Positions 13,931 to 14,034 of a stretch of DNA of 14,034 nt are shown in pieces. The DNA comes from Ga0074139 sp964515195. Its GTDB lineage: Bacteria > Bdellovibrionota > Bdellovibrionia > Bdellovibrionales > Bdellovibrionaceae. Both the position numbers and the translations under genes were made by a program. Where the stretch lies: NCBI GenBank assembly GCA_964515195.1, contig CAZETK010000069.1:1-14034 (forward strand), given 5' to 3'. Under the pieces are notes generated by a model. That model saw nothing but the letters and a program-made list of their open reading frames with translations. It searched no databases and had not been told where the DNA came from. Numbering within the stretch: the first letter of the stretch is position 1; every line of letters starts with the position of its first letter.

Positions 13931-14034
13931 ATGAAGATATTTTGCCAGCGTTTAGAGTTTAAATTCGATAAATTTTCCAATGACGCAAAATTATTTCTGG
14001 ACAGGGTTTTGGGGTTCTTAATTTTGCTTATGCG
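13931..14034 (+). CDS. Unidentified protein, N-terminal fragment (runs off right edge)
   Basis: ATG 13931 has a good ribosome site (AGGA, five-base spacer) and its frame stays open for 34 codons to the window end. It starts MKIFCQRLEFKFDKFSND and turns hydrophobic at VLGFLILLM. That could be the beginning of a membrane helix preceded by a cytoplasmic segment. The family cannot be recognised from so little. The other forward frames I read through this stretch contain stops, which favours this one. Confidence 0.4.
   Translation, partial: MKIFCQRLEFKFDKFSNDAKLFLDRVLGFLILLM

Overview
The window looks like a piece of a draft chromosome from a Gram-negative bacterium related to the Bdellovibrionota (Bdellovibrio-like). 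That is an inference from gene style, not from any marker gene. The window combines a PASTA-less Hanks-type kinase, several PilZ and cyclic-nucleotide domains, a TonB-like protein and a signal-peptide beta-barrel protein, an Lgt with a large extra loop, and a TPR-containing lytic transglycosylase. Base composition is moderate and even, and no tRNA, rRNA, insertion sequence, CRISPR array or phage gene is visible. Three runs of exactly 10 N (1051-1060, 2017-2026, 12429-12438) are scaffold joins that interrupt two genes. The last one appears to be a false gap: its two flanks repeat the same 6 bases, and collapsing them restores the reading frame.

Layout. Left edge, minus strand: a secreted, probably beta-barrel outer-membrane protein (140-898), followed 17 bases downstream by the N-terminus of a TonB-like protein that runs off the window (1-122). 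Divergently, lgt (1018-2092, interrupted by two gaps) is followed by a soluble Ser/Thr protein kinase (2259-3299) and a fusion of a FeeM-like N-acyltransferase with a PilZ domain (3358-4632). A PlsC-type acyltransferase (4699-5451, minus) converges on the fusion and diverges from glycerol kinase glpK (5503-6996). glpK overlaps by ATGA a YcgR-like PilZ protein (6993-7673). That gene converges, with overlapping stop codons, on a small stand-alone cyclic-nucleotide-binding protein (7670-8047, minus), which lies three bases downstream of radA (8051-9427, minus). Divergent from radA is an operon: a TPR-lytic transglycosylase (9485-11770), then two overlapping DppB/DppC-type permease genes (11755-12655, 12652-13440). 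After it come a broken DUF3592-like gene (13480-13786), a structured and repeat-bearing leader, and the first 34 codons of an unidentified gene running off the right edge (13931-14034).

How the genes fit together. Several genes concern the envelope and its lipids: Lgt lipidates lipoproteins with phosphatidylglycerol, GlpK makes glycerol-3-phosphate, the PlsC-type enzyme probably acylates a glycerol-phosphate or similar lipid, and the FeeM-like domain probably N-acylates an amine. The transglycosylase and permease pair suggests murein cleavage coupled to uptake of fragments. Nucleotide-second-messenger domains (two PilZ, one cNMP) and a protein kinase sit among them. The most interesting candidate system is the kinase / N-acyltransferase-PilZ / O-acyltransferase cluster at 2259-5451, which could be a signal-controlled aminolipid pathway. 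This is inference from domain content and adjacency only.
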